Shown: positions 6,988 to 16,256, numbered from the stretch's first letter. The stretch is 64,000 bases of DNA from Kribbella jejuensis (GCF_006715085.1 NZ_VFMM01000001.1:1674001-1738000); one strand, 5' to 3'. Program-made: numbers and translations. The notes: generated from the letters alone by a model not told the origin.

Positions 6988-8187
6988 ATGACGGGGATGT
7001 TGACCGCGCGGCCGCTGCCTGCCCGGAGCAAGGCGTTCGACCTGCTGCTGGCCGGCGGTCTCTGCATGGTGTTCGGGTTCCTGTCGCTGGCCCAGGCACA
7101 TTTCGGCGGTCTGCTCACGTTCGGCATGCTGGTCCCGCTGATCTGGCGGCGGACCCACCCGGAACTCGTGTTCTTCGCGGTCTGCTCGGTCGCCATCCTG
7201 CAGTGGCTCGTCGGCGTCGAACTGCAGCCCGGCAACGTCGGCCTGCTCGTCGCCCTCTACGCGATCACGGTGTACGGCGACGTGCGCCTGAGCCGGATCG
7301 CCCTCGGTATCGGCGGCCTCGGCGTACTGATGGCCGTCTCGCGCTACTGGGCCAACTCGGACTGGAAGCAACAGGTCACGACGATGGGCGGGCTGGCCGC
7401 GCTCGTCTTCGGCGTCTGGGCCTTCGGCGAGCGCCGCCGGACCCGTGGCCTGTACGTCGCTCAGCTCGAGGAGCGGGCCGCCCAGCTCGAACGCGACCGC
7501 GACCGCGAGTCGAAACTCGCCGTCAGCAACGAACGGACCCGGATCGCGCGCGAGATCCACGACGTGGTCGCGCACGGCCTGTCGATCATGATCGTCCAGG
7601 CCGACGGCGGGCTGTACGCCGCGGACCAGTCGCCCGAGGCGGCGAAGAAGGCGCTCGCGACGATCGGCGACACCGGCCGTGCGAGCCTGACCGAGATGCG
7701 CAAGATGCTCGGCCTGCTCAAACAGGACGAGCAGTCCGACCTCGGCCCGCACCAGGCCCGCCCGCAGCCGGGCGTCTCCAGTCTCCCGGAGCTGATCGAG
7801 AACGTCCGCGACGCGGGTCTCGCCGTCGAGTACACGGTCACCGGTCAGCCCCGCGAGTTGCCCGCGCTGCTCGGGCTCACGGCGTACCGGATCGTCCAGG
7901 AGGGGCTGACCAACACGCTGAAACACGCCGGGCCGGGAGCGCGTACCTCCGTCACGCTGGACTTCGGGCGCGAGATGCTGACGGTGGTGGTCACCGACGA
8001 CGGCCGCGGGGCCGGGGTCGCGCCGAGTACGGATCCCGGTCACGGTCTGGTCGGGATGCGGCAGCGCGTCTCGGTCTCGGGCGGTACGGTGAGCGCCGGA
8101 CCGAAGGCCGGCGGCGGTTACGAGGTGATCGCCCGGCTGCCGTACAACCTGCCCACCGGAGGGTTAGTGAGCGAGCGAAGCGAGTGA
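6988..8187 (+). CDS. sensor histidine kinase, NarL/DesK type
   Basis: Membrane kinase of the HisKA_3 class that phosphorylates the response regulator encoded next. 399 residues from the ATG at 6988; an earlier ATG at 6949 would add 13. About five N-terminal helices cover residues 15-140. A coiled coil (LEERAAQLERDRDRESK) follows, then the phosphoacceptor box RTRIAREIHDVVAHGLS. The HATPase_c domain has YRIVQEGLTNTLKHA (N box), DDGRGAG (G1) and GHGLVGMRQRV (G2). There is no extracellular sensor domain, so sensing is probably within the membrane. The gene ends in the repeat GAGCGAGCGAAGCGAG. Confidence 0.9.
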   Translation: MTGMLTARPLPARSKAFDLLLAGGLCMVFGFLSLAQAHFGGLLTFGMLVPLIWRRTHPELVFFAVCSVAILQWLVGVELQPGNVGLLVALYAITVYGDVRLSRIALGIGGLGVLMAVSRYWANSDWKQQVTTMGGLAALVFGVWAFGERRRTRGLYVAQLEERAAQLERDRDRESKLAVSNERTRIAREIHDVVAHGLSIMIVQADGGLYAADQSPEAAKKALATIGDTGRASLTEMRKMLGLLKQDEQSDLGPHQARPQPGVSSLPELIENVRDAGLAVEYTVTGQPRELPALLGLTAYRIVQEGLTNTLKHAGPGARTSVTLDFGREMLTVVVTDDGRGAGVAPSTDPGHGLVGMRQRVSVSGGTVSAGPKAGGGYEVIARLPYNLPTGGLVSERSE

Positions 8188-8245
8188 GCCATCAAGACAG
8201 CTCAGCTCCCTGTCACGCCGGAACCGAGCGAAGCGAGGTGGAGGC

Positions 8246-8914
8246 GTGACAGACGACGTCATCCGCGTGTTTCTTGTCGACGACCAGGAACTCGTGCGAG
8301 CGGGATTCACGATGCTGGTCGATTCGCAGGCCGACATGCGGGTGGTCGGGCAGGCGGGCGACGGCGGCGAGGCGGTCGAGAAGATCCAGGTGACCGCCTG
8401 CGACGTCGTGCTGATGGACGTCCGGATGCCGCGGCTGGACGGTGTCGAGGCGACCAGGCAACTACAGTCGTTGCCCCAGGCACCCAAGGTGATCGTGCTC
8501 ACCACCTTCGACCTCGACGAGTACGCGTTCGCCGCGATCAAGGCCGGCGCGGCGGGATTCCTGCTCAAGAACACCCCACCGGCCGATCTGCTCAACGCGA
8601 TCCGCCAGGTGTACTCCGGCGACGCCGTCGTCTCCCCCAGTACGACGAAACGCCTGCTGGAGCACTTCGCCGGGGCGCTCCCGGACGCGGCCACCGAGCG
8701 GCCGGACCTCAAGGACCTGACGGCCCGCGAGCGCGAGGTCCTGATCGAGGTCGCCCGCGGCCTGTCGAACACCGAGATCGCCAAGCTCTTCACGTTGTCC
8801 GAGGCAACCGTCAAGACGCACATCGGCCGGATCCTGGCCAAGACCGGCCTCCGCGACCGGGTCGCCCTGGTCGTCCTCGGGTACGAGACCGGCCTGGTCA
8901 AACCGCACAAGTAA
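8246..8914 (+). CDS. NarL/LuxR-family response regulator
   Basis: 222 residues from the GTG at 8246. The receiver domain (about 1-120) has the acidic pair in FLVDDQELV, the phosphorylation site in VVLMDVRMPRLDG (Asp near 57), VLTTFDLDEY and KAGAAGFLLKNTP. The C-terminal LuxR HTH (about 150-210) has LTAREREVLIEVARGLSN and LSEATVKTHIGRILAK. It partners the kinase 58 bp upstream. The ABC transporter about 100 bp downstream is the most likely target, as is common for such triads. Confidence 0.92.
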   Translation: MTDDVIRVFLVDDQELVRAGFTMLVDSQADMRVVGQAGDGGEAVEKIQVTACDVVLMDVRMPRLDGVEATRQLQSLPQAPKVIVLTTFDLDEYAFAAIKAGAAGFLLKNTPPADLLNAIRQVYSGDAVVSPSTTKRLLEHFAGALPDAATERPDLKDLTAREREVLIEVARGLSNTEIAKLFTLSEATVKTHIGRILAKTGLRDRVALVVLGYETGLVKPHK

Positions 8915-9012
8915 TACCCAGGTCGTACCCGGAGTCCAGTCTGCGGTCCGACGAGATCGGGCGCGCCGGTCACTACCTTCGTCAGCAACGTTCAGTTGAG
9001 CTGAGGAGTGAC

Positions 9013-9792
9013 ATGAGTTTGCAGACCGGGCAGCCCGCGGTCGGGCGGTTGCGGCAGGACGGGGAGCCGCGGACGGCGATCCGGGCCCACGAGCTGCGCA
9101 AGGTGTACGGACAGGGCGACACCGCGGTGGCGGCGCTGGACGGCGTCGGGGTGGACTTCGGCGTCGGCCGGTTCACCGCGATCATGGGCCCGTCCGGGTC
9201 CGGCAAGTCCACGTTGATGCACTGCCTGGCCGGGCTGGACACCCCCACCAGCGGCCAGGTGCTGCTCGGCGAGACCGAGCTGACCCAACTGGCGGACGCG
9301 GAGCTGACCAAGATCCGGCGGGACCGGATCGGGTTCGTCTTCCAGTCGTTCAACCTGCTGCCGATGCTGTCGGCGAAGGACAACATCCTGCTCCCGCTCG
9401 AGCTCGGCAACCGCAAACCCGACCAGCAGTGGCTGGACACGCTGATCGACGTCCTCGGCCTGCAGGACCGGCTCACGCACCGGCCGTCGGAACTGTCCGG
9501 TGGTCAGCAGCAGCGGGTCGCGGTGGCCCGGGCGCTGGTCGGCCGGCCCGAGGTCGTGTTCGCCGACGAGCCGACCGGCAACCTGGACTCCCGGTCCGGC
9601 GCCGAGGTGCTCGGGTTCCTGCGCCGCTCGGTCCGCGAGTTCGGCCAGACCGTGGTGATGGTCACTCACGACCCACTGGCCGCGTCGTACGCCGACCGGG
9701 TCGTGATGCTTGCCGACGGCAAGTTGGCCGGCGAGCTGCAGCAGCCCACCCCGGAGAGCGTCCTGGACGCGCTGCGGCAGCTGGGGGCCTGA
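9013..9792 (+). CDS. ABC transporter ATP-binding protein (MacB/LolD type)
   Basis: 259 residues. It energises the FtsX-like permease encoded 1 bp downstream. Walker A is MGPSGSGKST near residue 60, followed by the Q-loop (FVFQSFNLLPML), the signature LSGGQQQRVAVARAL, Walker B with VVFADEPTGNLDS, and the H-loop MVTHDP. The EPTGNLDS motif is typical of the MacB/LolD/FtsE exporters. GAGGAG lies before the ATG. Candidate substrates are antimicrobial peptides or lipoproteins. Confidence 0.92.
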   Translation: MSLQTGQPAVGRLRQDGEPRTAIRAHELRKVYGQGDTAVAALDGVGVDFGVGRFTAIMGPSGSGKSTLMHCLAGLDTPTSGQVLLGETELTQLADAELTKIRRDRIGFVFQSFNLLPMLSAKDNILLPLELGNRKPDQQWLDTLIDVLGLQDRLTHRPSELSGGQQQRVAVARALVGRPEVVFADEPTGNLDSRSGAEVLGFLRRSVREFGQTVVMVTHDPLAASYADRVVMLADGKLAGELQQPTPESVLDALRQLGA

Positions 9793-9793
9793 C

Positions 9794-12259
9794 GTGCGAC
9801 GATCACTCCTCTCCTCGCTGCGCGCCCACCTGGGCCGCCTGGTCGCCGCCTGCCTGGCGATCGTCCTCGGGGTCGGGTTCGGTTCGCTCGCGATGATCGT
9901 GCACTCGTCGGCGTCGCACGGCATCGACCAGACGATCGGAGCGCAGTACAAGGGCGTCGACGCGGTCGTCTACCCGGAGAGCGCGTCGATCTCCCCGGCC
10001 GACATCGCCGCCGCGCACCGGCTCGGCCAGGCGTCGTCGGTGATCACGCTCACCACGGCGTACATGAACGTCGCGTTCCCCGACCTGGTCCGCCCGGTCG
10101 GTACCGAGATCGACGCGCTCTACGACACCAGCGTGATCGCCGGTCCTGGTACGTCGTCCGGCCGGTTGCCGACCGCAACGAACGAGATCGCGCTGCCGGC
10201 CCGGCTGGCGGCCAAGCACAAGGTCCGGATCGGCGACCAGCTGCGGATCGACTCGTACGACGGGAAGTCCTGGACGCTGCGTGTCGTCGGCCTGGTCGAC
10301 GACACGAACTCGGTCGGTACGGCGTCCGCGGTCGCCACCGCCGCCGCGGTGAAGATCTTCGCGCCGGACGCCTTCATCCGTGGGATCGGGATCGCGGCCA
10401 AGCCGGGTGTGACACAGCTCCAACTCGCCGACGCTGCCCGTGGCGTGGTCTCGGACGGCCTGCAGGTGTACACCGGCAAGGAGTTCGTGCAGCACGAGAT
10501 CGAGGGCTACACGCACGGCATCGACGTCCTCGGTGGTGTGTTCGGGATGTTCGCGCTGATCGCGCTGTTCGTCGCCTGCCTGGTGATCGGCAACACGTTC
10601 ACGATCGTGATCGCGCAACGAACCCGCGAGATGGCGTTGCTGCGCTGCGTCGGCGCGTCCCGGCGGCAGGTGTTCACGTCGGTCCTGGCCGAGGCGGCCG
10701 TGGTGGGCCTGGCCGCGTCCGCGATCGGCGTCGTGTTCGGTGTCGCCCTGTCCGCGTTGGCGCTGACGCTGTCCCGCGAGTTCGACTGGGGTATCCCGCC
10801 CGTGCCGCTGCACCTCGACGTCGCGTCGGTGTTCGTACCACTGCTGCTCGGTACCGTGGCCACACTGATCGCGGCCGTCGTACCGGCGCGGCGGGCGACG
10901 AAGGTGGCGCCGCTGGCCGCGCTCCGGCCGGAGACTGCCCCGGCGGCCGCGTCCAGGGCCGGCGTACTGCGGTTGCTCGCGGGCTTCCTGCTCCTCGCAG
11001 GTGGTGGTGTGCTGCTCGTGGCCGGTGCCGCGATGCATCAGGTGATCATCGGTGCCGCGGGCGGCGCGATCTCCTTCCTCGGCATCCTCGCGGTGGGTGC
11101 GCTCCTGGTACCGGCGCTGATCCGCCTGATCGGCGCGCTCCCGGCGCGCAGTGGCGGCGTACCGGCCCGCATCGCGGTCGCGAACGCGATCCGGAACCCG
11201 AAGCGGACGGCGGCAACCACCTCGGCGCTGTTGATCGGCGTGACGCTGATCAGCCTGACCTGTGTCGGGATCGCCTCGGTGCAGAAGACGTTCGACGTGT
11301 CGATGAACGGGCAGTACCCGGTCGACCTGGTGGTCACGGCGTACAAGGAGAAGATGCCGGCGACCGCCGAGCAGCAGCTCCGCGACATCAAGGGCATCAC
11401 CCAGGTGGTCCCGGTCAGCTCGGCGGACGTCAAGGCCGGCGGGCAGGACATGACGATCACCGGCATCGACCAGGACAAGGCCGGTTCGGTGATCCACAAC
11501 GCGGCCCTTGCCGGGCAGCTCAAGCAGGGCACGGCGCTCGTCGCGTACCACACGATGGAGGCGCTGAAACTCACCGAGGGCTCACAGCTCACGCTGGTCT
11601 CCGGTCAGCACAAGCTCAGCCTCACGGTCCGGATGTCGGTCGGGCACCTCGACCCGATCACGATCACCTCGGCCGATCTCGCGAAGCTGGCGCCGAACGC
11701 GGCGACGACGGGGTACTGGCTGGCCGCCGACCCGAAGGCCGACGGCCCGAACGTGATCGACGCCGTCCAGCAGTCGATCCCGACCGTGAAGGACCTCGGC
11801 GTCGAAGGCGGTCTGGCCGAGCGGTCGACATACACGAAGATCTTCGACGTCCTGCTGATCGTCGGGATCGGCCTGCTCGGGGTTTCGGTACTGATCGCGC
11901 TCGTGGGCGTCGGCAACACGCTCAGCCTGTCGGTCTTGGAGCGGACCCGGGAGAACGCGCTGCTCCGGGCGATGGGTCTGTCCCGCCGTCAGCTCCGCCG
12001 GATGCTCGCGGTCGAATCGTTGCTGATGGCACTGGTCGCGGCCGGGCTGGGAATCGTCCTCGGGCTGGTCTACGGCTGGACCGGGACGAGCGCGCTGATG
12101 GGCGGTCAGACGGTCACCGGCGGCGTCGAGTACGCCGTACCCGGGAAGCTGCTGATCGCGATCGCCGCGGTCGCCACGGTCGCGGGTCTGCTCGCCTCGG
12201 TGCTGCCGGCCCGGCGCGCGGCGAAGGTCGCGCCGGCCGGGGCGCTGGCGACCGAGTGA
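9794..12259 (+). CDS. FtsX-like ABC permease with two FtsX cores
   Basis: 821 residues from the GTG at 9794. An N-terminal helix (LVAACLAIVLGVGFGSLAMI) is followed by a large extracytoplasmic MacB-PCD-like domain (about 40-240). The first FtsX core then has FGMFALIALFVACLVIGNTF and TREMALLRCVGASRRQV. After a second extracytoplasmic domain (about 500-660) comes the second core, with TRENALLRAMGLSRRQLRRM and AAKVAPAGALATE. The repeated core means one polypeptide can supply the whole membrane part, with the adjacent ATPase as engine. It is followed by a strong terminator. Confidence 0.9.
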   Translation: MRRSLLSSLRAHLGRLVAACLAIVLGVGFGSLAMIVHSSASHGIDQTIGAQYKGVDAVVYPESASISPADIAAAHRLGQASSVITLTTAYMNVAFPDLVRPVGTEIDALYDTSVIAGPGTSSGRLPTATNEIALPARLAAKHKVRIGDQLRIDSYDGKSWTLRVVGLVDDTNSVGTASAVATAAAVKIFAPDAFIRGIGIAAKPGVTQLQLADAARGVVSDGLQVYTGKEFVQHEIEGYTHGIDVLGGVFGMFALIALFVACLVIGNTFTIVIAQRTREMALLRCVGASRRQVFTSVLAEAAVVGLAASAIGVVFGVALSALALTLSREFDWGIPPVPLHLDVASVFVPLLLGTVATLIAAVVPARRATKVAPLAALRPETAPAAASRAGVLRLLAGFLLLAGGGVLLVAGAAMHQVIIGAAGGAISFLGILAVGALLVPALIRLIGALPARSGGVPARIAVANAIRNPKRTAATTSALLIGVTLISLTCVGIASVQKTFDVSMNGQYPVDLVVTAYKEKMPATAEQQLRDIKGITQVVPVSSADVKAGGQDMTITGIDQDKAGSVIHNAALAGQLKQGTALVAYHTMEALKLTEGSQLTLVSGQHKLSLTVRMSVGHLDPITITSADLAKLAPNAATTGYWLAADPKADGPNVIDAVQQSIPTVKDLGVEGGLAERSTYTKIFDVLLIVGIGLLGVSVLIALVGVGNTLSLSVLERTRENALLRAMGLSRRQLRRMLAVESLLMALVAAGLGIVLGLVYGWTGTSALMGGQTVTGGVEYAVPGKLLIAIAAVATVAGLLASVLPARRAAKVAPAGALATE

Positions 12260-12263
12260 GCCG

Positions 12264-12299
12264 GCGGCTCGCCCGGCTTGAGGGGGCCGGGCGAGCCGC
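12264..12299 (+). terminator. strong GC terminator hairpin
   Basis: GCGGCTCGCCCGGC (12264-12277) and GCCGGGCGAGCCGC (12286-12299) form a perfect 14-bp stem with an 8-base loop, between the convergent permease gene and the glyoxalase gene. It can serve both strands. Confidence 0.8.
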
Positions 12300-12304
12300 T
12301 CGTA

Positions 12305-12655
12305 CTAAACGATCTCCACCCGATTCCCGTGTCCGTCGGCGGTGTGAAACCGCCGGCGGCCGGGAATCGTCTCGTTGTCCCACTGGACCGGATAACCGAG
12401 GCCTGCCAGCCGTGCAGCCAACGCGTCCAGATCGTCCACGGCCAGCGCCGGATGTGCCTTCTTCGCAGGCGTGAAGTCCTTCTCCACACCGACGTGGATC
12501 TCCGCGGCACCGGCCTTGAACCAGCACCCGCCGCGCGGCTTCAGCAGCTCCGGCTTCTCCACCTCGGTCATCCCGAGCGCGTCGCGGTAGAACGCCCGCG
12601 CGACGTCCTCACCACCGGGCGGGCAGGACACCTGTACGTGATCGAGTCGCATCAT
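12305..12655 (-). CDS. VOC-family (glyoxalase/bleomycin-resistance fold) protein
   Basis: 116 residues, single VOC domain. The first beta-alpha-beta module is MMRLDHVQVSCPPGGEDVAR (metal-binding-type His near 6). The second contains KKAHPALAVDDLDALAARLA, with WDNETIPGRRRFHTADGHGN and the final E of RVEIV. His, His and Glu positions compatible with a metal site remain. The exact substrate is unknown. It overlaps the methyltransferase stop by 4 bp and is the second gene of that operon, so it shares the MarR-type control. Confidence 0.8.
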   Translation of the reverse strand: MMRLDHVQVSCPPGGEDVARAFYRDALGMTEVEKPELLKPRGGCWFKAGAAEIHVGVEKDFTPAKKAHPALAVDDLDALAARLAGLGYPVQWDNETIPGRRRFHTADGHGNRVEIV

Positions 12656-13431
12656 CGCTCCTTGTGCGCGACGGCGAAGATCCGGCGGAACGGCAACACT
12701 GTCCCGTACGGCTTCTGCGGATAGGCCTCGGCCAACCGAGCGCCGTACTCAGCTTCAAAAGCAGGCCGTACGTCGTCCGGCAGCGACTGCAGCACCGGGC
12801 GTGCCCCCGTCCCCTTCACCCATTCGAGGACGGCGTTGTCGCCGGCGAGCACGTGGAAGTATGTCGTCTCCCACGCGTCGACGCGGCACCCCAGCGCCGA
12901 CAGCGCCTCGATGTAATCCGCCGGCCCGGGTACGTCGGGCCGCAACGACGCGTCCTTCGCGTACTCGGCGTACGGCGGCTTGTTCGCCAACTCGCGGAGG
13001 ATCGCGTGCGACGGTGCATCGCCGTTGCCCGGGATCTGGATCGCCAGCCAGCCACCCGGCCGCAACGCGCGGACGAACCCCGGCAACAGGTCGAGCTGCT
13101 CCGGGACCCACTGCAATGTCGCGTTCGTGACGATCACGTCGAGGTCGTCACCGGACCACTCGCGGACGTCACCGAGCTCGAAGCTCAGGTGGTCGTCGGC
13201 GTACTGCGCGGCCGCTTCGAGCATCTGCGGCGAGCTGTCGATCCCGCGGATCGTCGCCTCGGGCCAGATGTCCCGCAGGGTCGCGGTCAGCGCGCCCGGA
13301 CCGCAGCCGAGGTCGACGACACTCCGTACGTCGGTGGCCCCGATCCGGTCGACCAGGTCGCGGAACGGTCGCGCCCGCTCGTCGGCGTACGTACCGTACT
13401 GCTCCGGACTCCACACCGGTGACCTGCGCAT
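12652..13431 (-). CDS. tam: trans-aconitate 2-methyltransferase-like SAM methyltransferase
   Basis: 259 residues. It probably esterifies trans-aconitate with SAM, detoxifying this aconitase inhibitor. The SAM site is VVDLGCGPGALTATL near residue 40, the acidic loop IRGIDSSPQML, and LGDVREWSGDD. The Tam-type segments VIVTNATLQWVPEQLDLLP and GGWLAIQIPGN follow, and the C-terminus has FHVLAG..AVLEWVKGTG.RP, as in E. coli Tam. The start at 13431 fits this family (MRRSPVWSPEQYGTYADER). It is divergent from a MarR gene across two palindromes. Confidence 0.85.
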   Translation of the reverse strand: MRRSPVWSPEQYGTYADERARPFRDLVDRIGATDVRSVVDLGCGPGALTATLRDIWPEATIRGIDSSPQMLEAAAQYADDHLSFELGDVREWSGDDLDVIVTNATLQWVPEQLDLLPGFVRALRPGGWLAIQIPGNGDAPSHAILRELANKPPYAEYAKDASLRPDVPGPADYIEALSALGCRVDAWETTYFHVLAGDNAVLEWVKGTGARPVLQSLPDDVRPAFEAEYGARLAEAYPQKPYGTVLPFRRIFAVAHKER

Positions 13432-13454
13432 CGTCGTGCACCTCCCTGGAAATT

Positions 13455-13504
13455 TATCTTGATGTCGAGATACTCTAGACCCGCCAGTTGTCTTGATGTC
13501 AAGA
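13455..13504. promoter_or_regulatory. two MarR-type operator palindromes
   Basis: TATCTTGA-TG-TCGAGATA (13455-13472; one mismatch) and TCTTGA-TG-TCAAGA (13491-13504; perfect) share the core TCTTGATGTC(A/G)AGA. Their centres are 34 bp apart, between the divergent tam and marR starts. This is about three helical turns, so two dimers could bind the same face of the DNA. Confidence 0.7.
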
Positions 13505-13528
13505 GTCTTGATCGGTACGCTCGTGGCC

Positions 13529-14020
13529 ATGGACGACGAGGTCGATCGGCTGATCGAGGCCTGGCGGCGGGAGCGCCCCGACCTCGACGTGGCTCCGATG
13601 GAGGTGCTCTCCCGGGTCAGCCGGTTGGCCCGGCACCTGGACCGGGCCCGCAGCCAGGCCTTCGACGCGCACGAGCTGGAATCGTGGGAGTTCGACGTCC
13701 TCGCCGCCCTCCGCCGAGCCGGTACGCCGTACCGCTTGTCGCCGGGGAAATTGCTCAAGGAAACCCTGGTCACGTCCGGCACCATGACGAACCGGGTGGA
13801 CCGGCTGGCCGCCCGCGGGCTGGTCGAACGGCTTCCGGATCCGAACGACCGGCGCGGCGTGCTCGTCCAGTTGACCCCAGCCGGCCGGGACAAGGTCGAC
13901 GCCGCGATGGCCGGCCTGCTCGCCCACGAACGCACGCTGCTGGGCGGTCTGAGCGACCGCGACCAGCAGCAGATCGCCCGCGCCCTGCGCGAACTGGTCC
14001 GCCCGTTCGAAAACCATTGA
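13529..14020 (+). CDS. MarR-family transcriptional regulator
   Basis: 163 residues from the ATG at 13529; an upstream start near 13493 would overlap the operator. The winged HTH at about 50-115 contains ESWEFDVLAALRRAG, then SPGKLLKETLVTSGTMTNRV, then the wing ERLPDPNDRRGVLVQLT. The helices LIEAWRRERPDLDV and LVRPF form the dimer part. It is divergent from tam and lies beside two near-identical palindromes, so autorepression and control of tam/VOC are likely (inference). Confidence 0.88.
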   Translation: MDDEVDRLIEAWRRERPDLDVAPMEVLSRVSRLARHLDRARSQAFDAHELESWEFDVLAALRRAGTPYRLSPGKLLKETLVTSGTMTNRVDRLAARGLVERLPDPNDRRGVLVQLTPAGRDKVDAAMAGLLAHERTLLGGLSDRDQQQIARALRELVRPFENH

Positions 14021-14383
14021 GAAGAACAAACGCTTTACAGCCGGGCGACAAAGTGGCCGGCCCGGGCGGGCAAAGCCGAATTGCGCCGGAATTATCCGAA
14101 AAGACGAACGTCACTTCGGCCCTGCCCGGTTCGTTGCTAGTTGCAACAAGATCGAGAGGCTGCTGTAGCCGACACCACTCACAGTCCGCACTATGGTCGT
14201 CACAATCAGTAGCCAACCGATTTTCGGCGGCAAGAGGTGGTCCGCCGAAAGTGGCCGCGCGGTGTCCGGGGCTCGGGGCCCGAACAACGCCGGCCGGCAC
14301 GGGGCCCGCTCACCCAGCAGCTCGGCGCACCCCTCCGAATCACAGGGGATCGGAGGGTGCGCCGCGCGCTTTCCCTTACAGCG
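14021..14383. other. intergenic region between convergent marR and ABC-F genes
   Basis: About 360 bases without a supported gene. The only structure I see is the hairpin at 14324-14363 near the ABC-F end. The rest, including AT-richer text such as GGAATTATCCGAAAAGACGAACG near 14090, shows no protein-like frame. Confidence 0.4.
14324..14363 (-). terminator. ABC-F terminator hairpin
   Basis: GGCGCACCCCTCCGA (from 14324) pairs with TCGGAGGGTGCGCC (ending 14363), with one bulged C and a loop of about 11 bases, 20 bp past the ABC-F stop. Confidence 0.7.
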
Positions 14384-16207
14384 TTACTGTTCCGCGCGCT
14401 CCGCGGCCTCGAACCAGGCCAGCTCCAGCTCGCCGCGTTCGTCTGCGAGCTTGCGGAGCTCGGTGTCCAGTTCGGCCAGCCGGCCGTAGTCGCTGGCGCT
14501 CGCGGCCAGCTGGTCGTGCAGCTTGGCCTCGGTCTCGGTGAGCTTGGCGAGCTGCCGCTCGATCCGGTTCAGCTCCTTCTTCGCCGCCCGGGCCGCTGCC
14601 GCGTCAGCCGTCGGACGTTCAACCACCTGGGTATTAACGGCGTGCGGCAAATCCGCGGACACTTCCGCCGCCGGGGTCGCTGCATTGGCCGCCGGCCGCC
14701 GTGGAATTCCGGCGTCGAGTTCCTCGAGATACTGCTCGACACCGCGCGGCAGATGCCGGACCCGGCCGTCGCCCATGATCGCGTAAACCATGTCGCTGAC
14801 CCGCTCCAGGAAGTACCGGTCGTGGGTGACCGTGACGACCACGCCCGGCCAGCCGTCGAGGAAGTCCTCCAGCACGGTCAGCGTCTCGACGTCCAGGTCG
14901 TTGGTCGGCTCGTCCAGGATCAGCACGTTCGGCTCGTCCAGCAGGATCCGCAGCAACTGCAGGCGGCGCCGCTCGCCACCGGACAGGTCCGAGATCCGCG
15001 TGGTCAGCTTGTCGCCGGTGAACCCGAACCGCTCGAGCAGCTGTGACGACGTCAGCTCACCGCCCTTGCCCGCGAGCGCCGCCGTACGGCGGATCGCGGT
15101 GATGTGGTCGAGGACCGTGACGCTCTCGTCGATCTCCTCGAGGTTCTGCGACAGATTGGCGAACCGGACCGTCTTGCCCTGCTTGACCACGCCGTGGTCG
15201 GGCGGGAGCTGTCCGGTGAGGACCTTCAGGAAGGTCGTCTTGCCGGCGCCGTTCGGACCGAGCAAACCGATCCGGTCGGCAGGGCCGAGCCGGAACGTGA
15301 CGTGGTCGAGCATCTTCCGGTCGCCGTAGCTGAAGCTGACGTCCTCGGCATCGAACACGTCCTTGCCCAGGCGCGAGGTCGCCAGCTGGGACAGCGCCAG
15401 CTTGTCGCGCGGCGGCGGCTCGTTCTCGATCAGGGCGTTCGCGGCGTCGATCCGGAACTTCGGCTTGCTCGTCCGCGCCGGTGCGCCGCGGCGCAGCCAG
15501 GCCAGCTCCTTGCGCAGCAGGTTCTGCCGCTTCTCCTCGCTGACCTGAGCGGAACGAGCTCGCTCTGCCTTCGCCAGCACGTACGCCGCGTAGCCGCCGT
15601 CGTACGACGTGACGCGGCCGCCCTGGACCTCCCAGGTGTTCGTGCAGACGGCGTCGAGGAACCAGCGGTCGTGCGTGACGACGACCAACGCGCCGGCCCG
15701 ATCGACCACGTGCTCGGCCAGCCAGCTGACGGCCTCGATGTCCAGGTGGTTCGTGGGCTCGTCCAGAACGAGCAGGTCGACCTCGGTGAGCAGCAGCCGG
15801 GCCAGCGACGCGCGCCGGCGTTCACCACCACTCAGACTGCCGACCAGCGCCTGGTGATCGACCTCGCCGAGCAAGTGCTCCATCACCGAGCGTGTCCGTG
15901 GATCGGCCGCCCACGTGTAGGTCTCGACGTCACCGAGGACCGCGTGCAGCACGGTCTGCTCCGGGTCGAGGTCGTCGCTCTGCCCGAGGTACCCGAGCCG
16001 CAGGTCCCGGTTGTGGGTGATCCGGCCGCTGTCGGGCTCCTCCCGGCGCGCGAGGACCTGCAGGAGGGTCGACTTGCCGTCGCCGTTGCGCCCGACCACG
16101 CCGATCCGCTCGCCACGGCCTACGCCGAGACTTACCGAGTCGAGCAGGGTGCGGGTCCCGAAGCCCTTGGAAACAGCTTCCAGATTCACCAAGTTAGCTA
16201 CCGCCAT
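14384..16207 (-). CDS. ABC-F family ATPase (Uup-like, with C-terminal coiled coil)
   Basis: 607 residues, soluble, two ATPase domains and no membrane part. It acts on ribosomes or on DNA structures rather than as a pump. Domain 1 has GVVGRNGDGKSTLL, LSGGERRRASLARLL and DLLVLDEPTNHLDI. Domain 2 has GLLGPNGAGKTTFLK, LSGGERRRLQLLRIL and LILDEPTNDLDV. The C-terminal 60 residues form a charged coiled coil (RIERQLAKLTETEAKLHDQL...), the Uup/ABC_tran_CTD arrangement. I chose the ATG at 16207 because the domain starts there. A dedicated antibiotic-resistance role is possible but not shown by sequence. Confidence 0.9.
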   Translation of the reverse strand: MAVANLVNLEAVSKGFGTRTLLDSVSLGVGRGERIGVVGRNGDGKSTLLQVLARREEPDSGRITHNRDLRLGYLGQSDDLDPEQTVLHAVLGDVETYTWAADPRTRSVMEHLLGEVDHQALVGSLSGGERRRASLARLLLTEVDLLVLDEPTNHLDIEAVSWLAEHVVDRAGALVVVTHDRWFLDAVCTNTWEVQGGRVTSYDGGYAAYVLAKAERARSAQVSEEKRQNLLRKELAWLRRGAPARTSKPKFRIDAANALIENEPPPRDKLALSQLATSRLGKDVFDAEDVSFSYGDRKMLDHVTFRLGPADRIGLLGPNGAGKTTFLKVLTGQLPPDHGVVKQGKTVRFANLSQNLEEIDESVTVLDHITAIRRTAALAGKGGELTSSQLLERFGFTGDKLTTRISDLSGGERRRLQLLRILLDEPNVLILDEPTNDLDVETLTVLEDFLDGWPGVVVTVTHDRYFLERVSDMVYAIMGDGRVRHLPRGVEQYLEELDAGIPRRPAANAATPAAEVSADLPHAVNTQVVERPTADAAAARAAKKELNRIERQLAKLTETEAKLHDQLAASASDYGRLAELDTELRKLADERGELELAWFEAAERAEQ

Positions 16208-16256
16208 AACGCGCCCAAGAGTAGCCGACGCCGGCGGGCGTGCCAGGATCGTCCGA

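Noticed and set aside
6540..8249. 569-residue open frame overlapping the TetR and histidine kinase genes
   Set aside because: It is rich in Arg, Ser and Pro without domain structure and is out of frame with two clear genes on the same strand; a GC-bias shadow.
9803..11551. 582-residue minus-strand frame opposite the FtsX permease
   Set aside because: Asp/Arg/Gln/His-rich composition typical of the antisense of GC-rich coding DNA.
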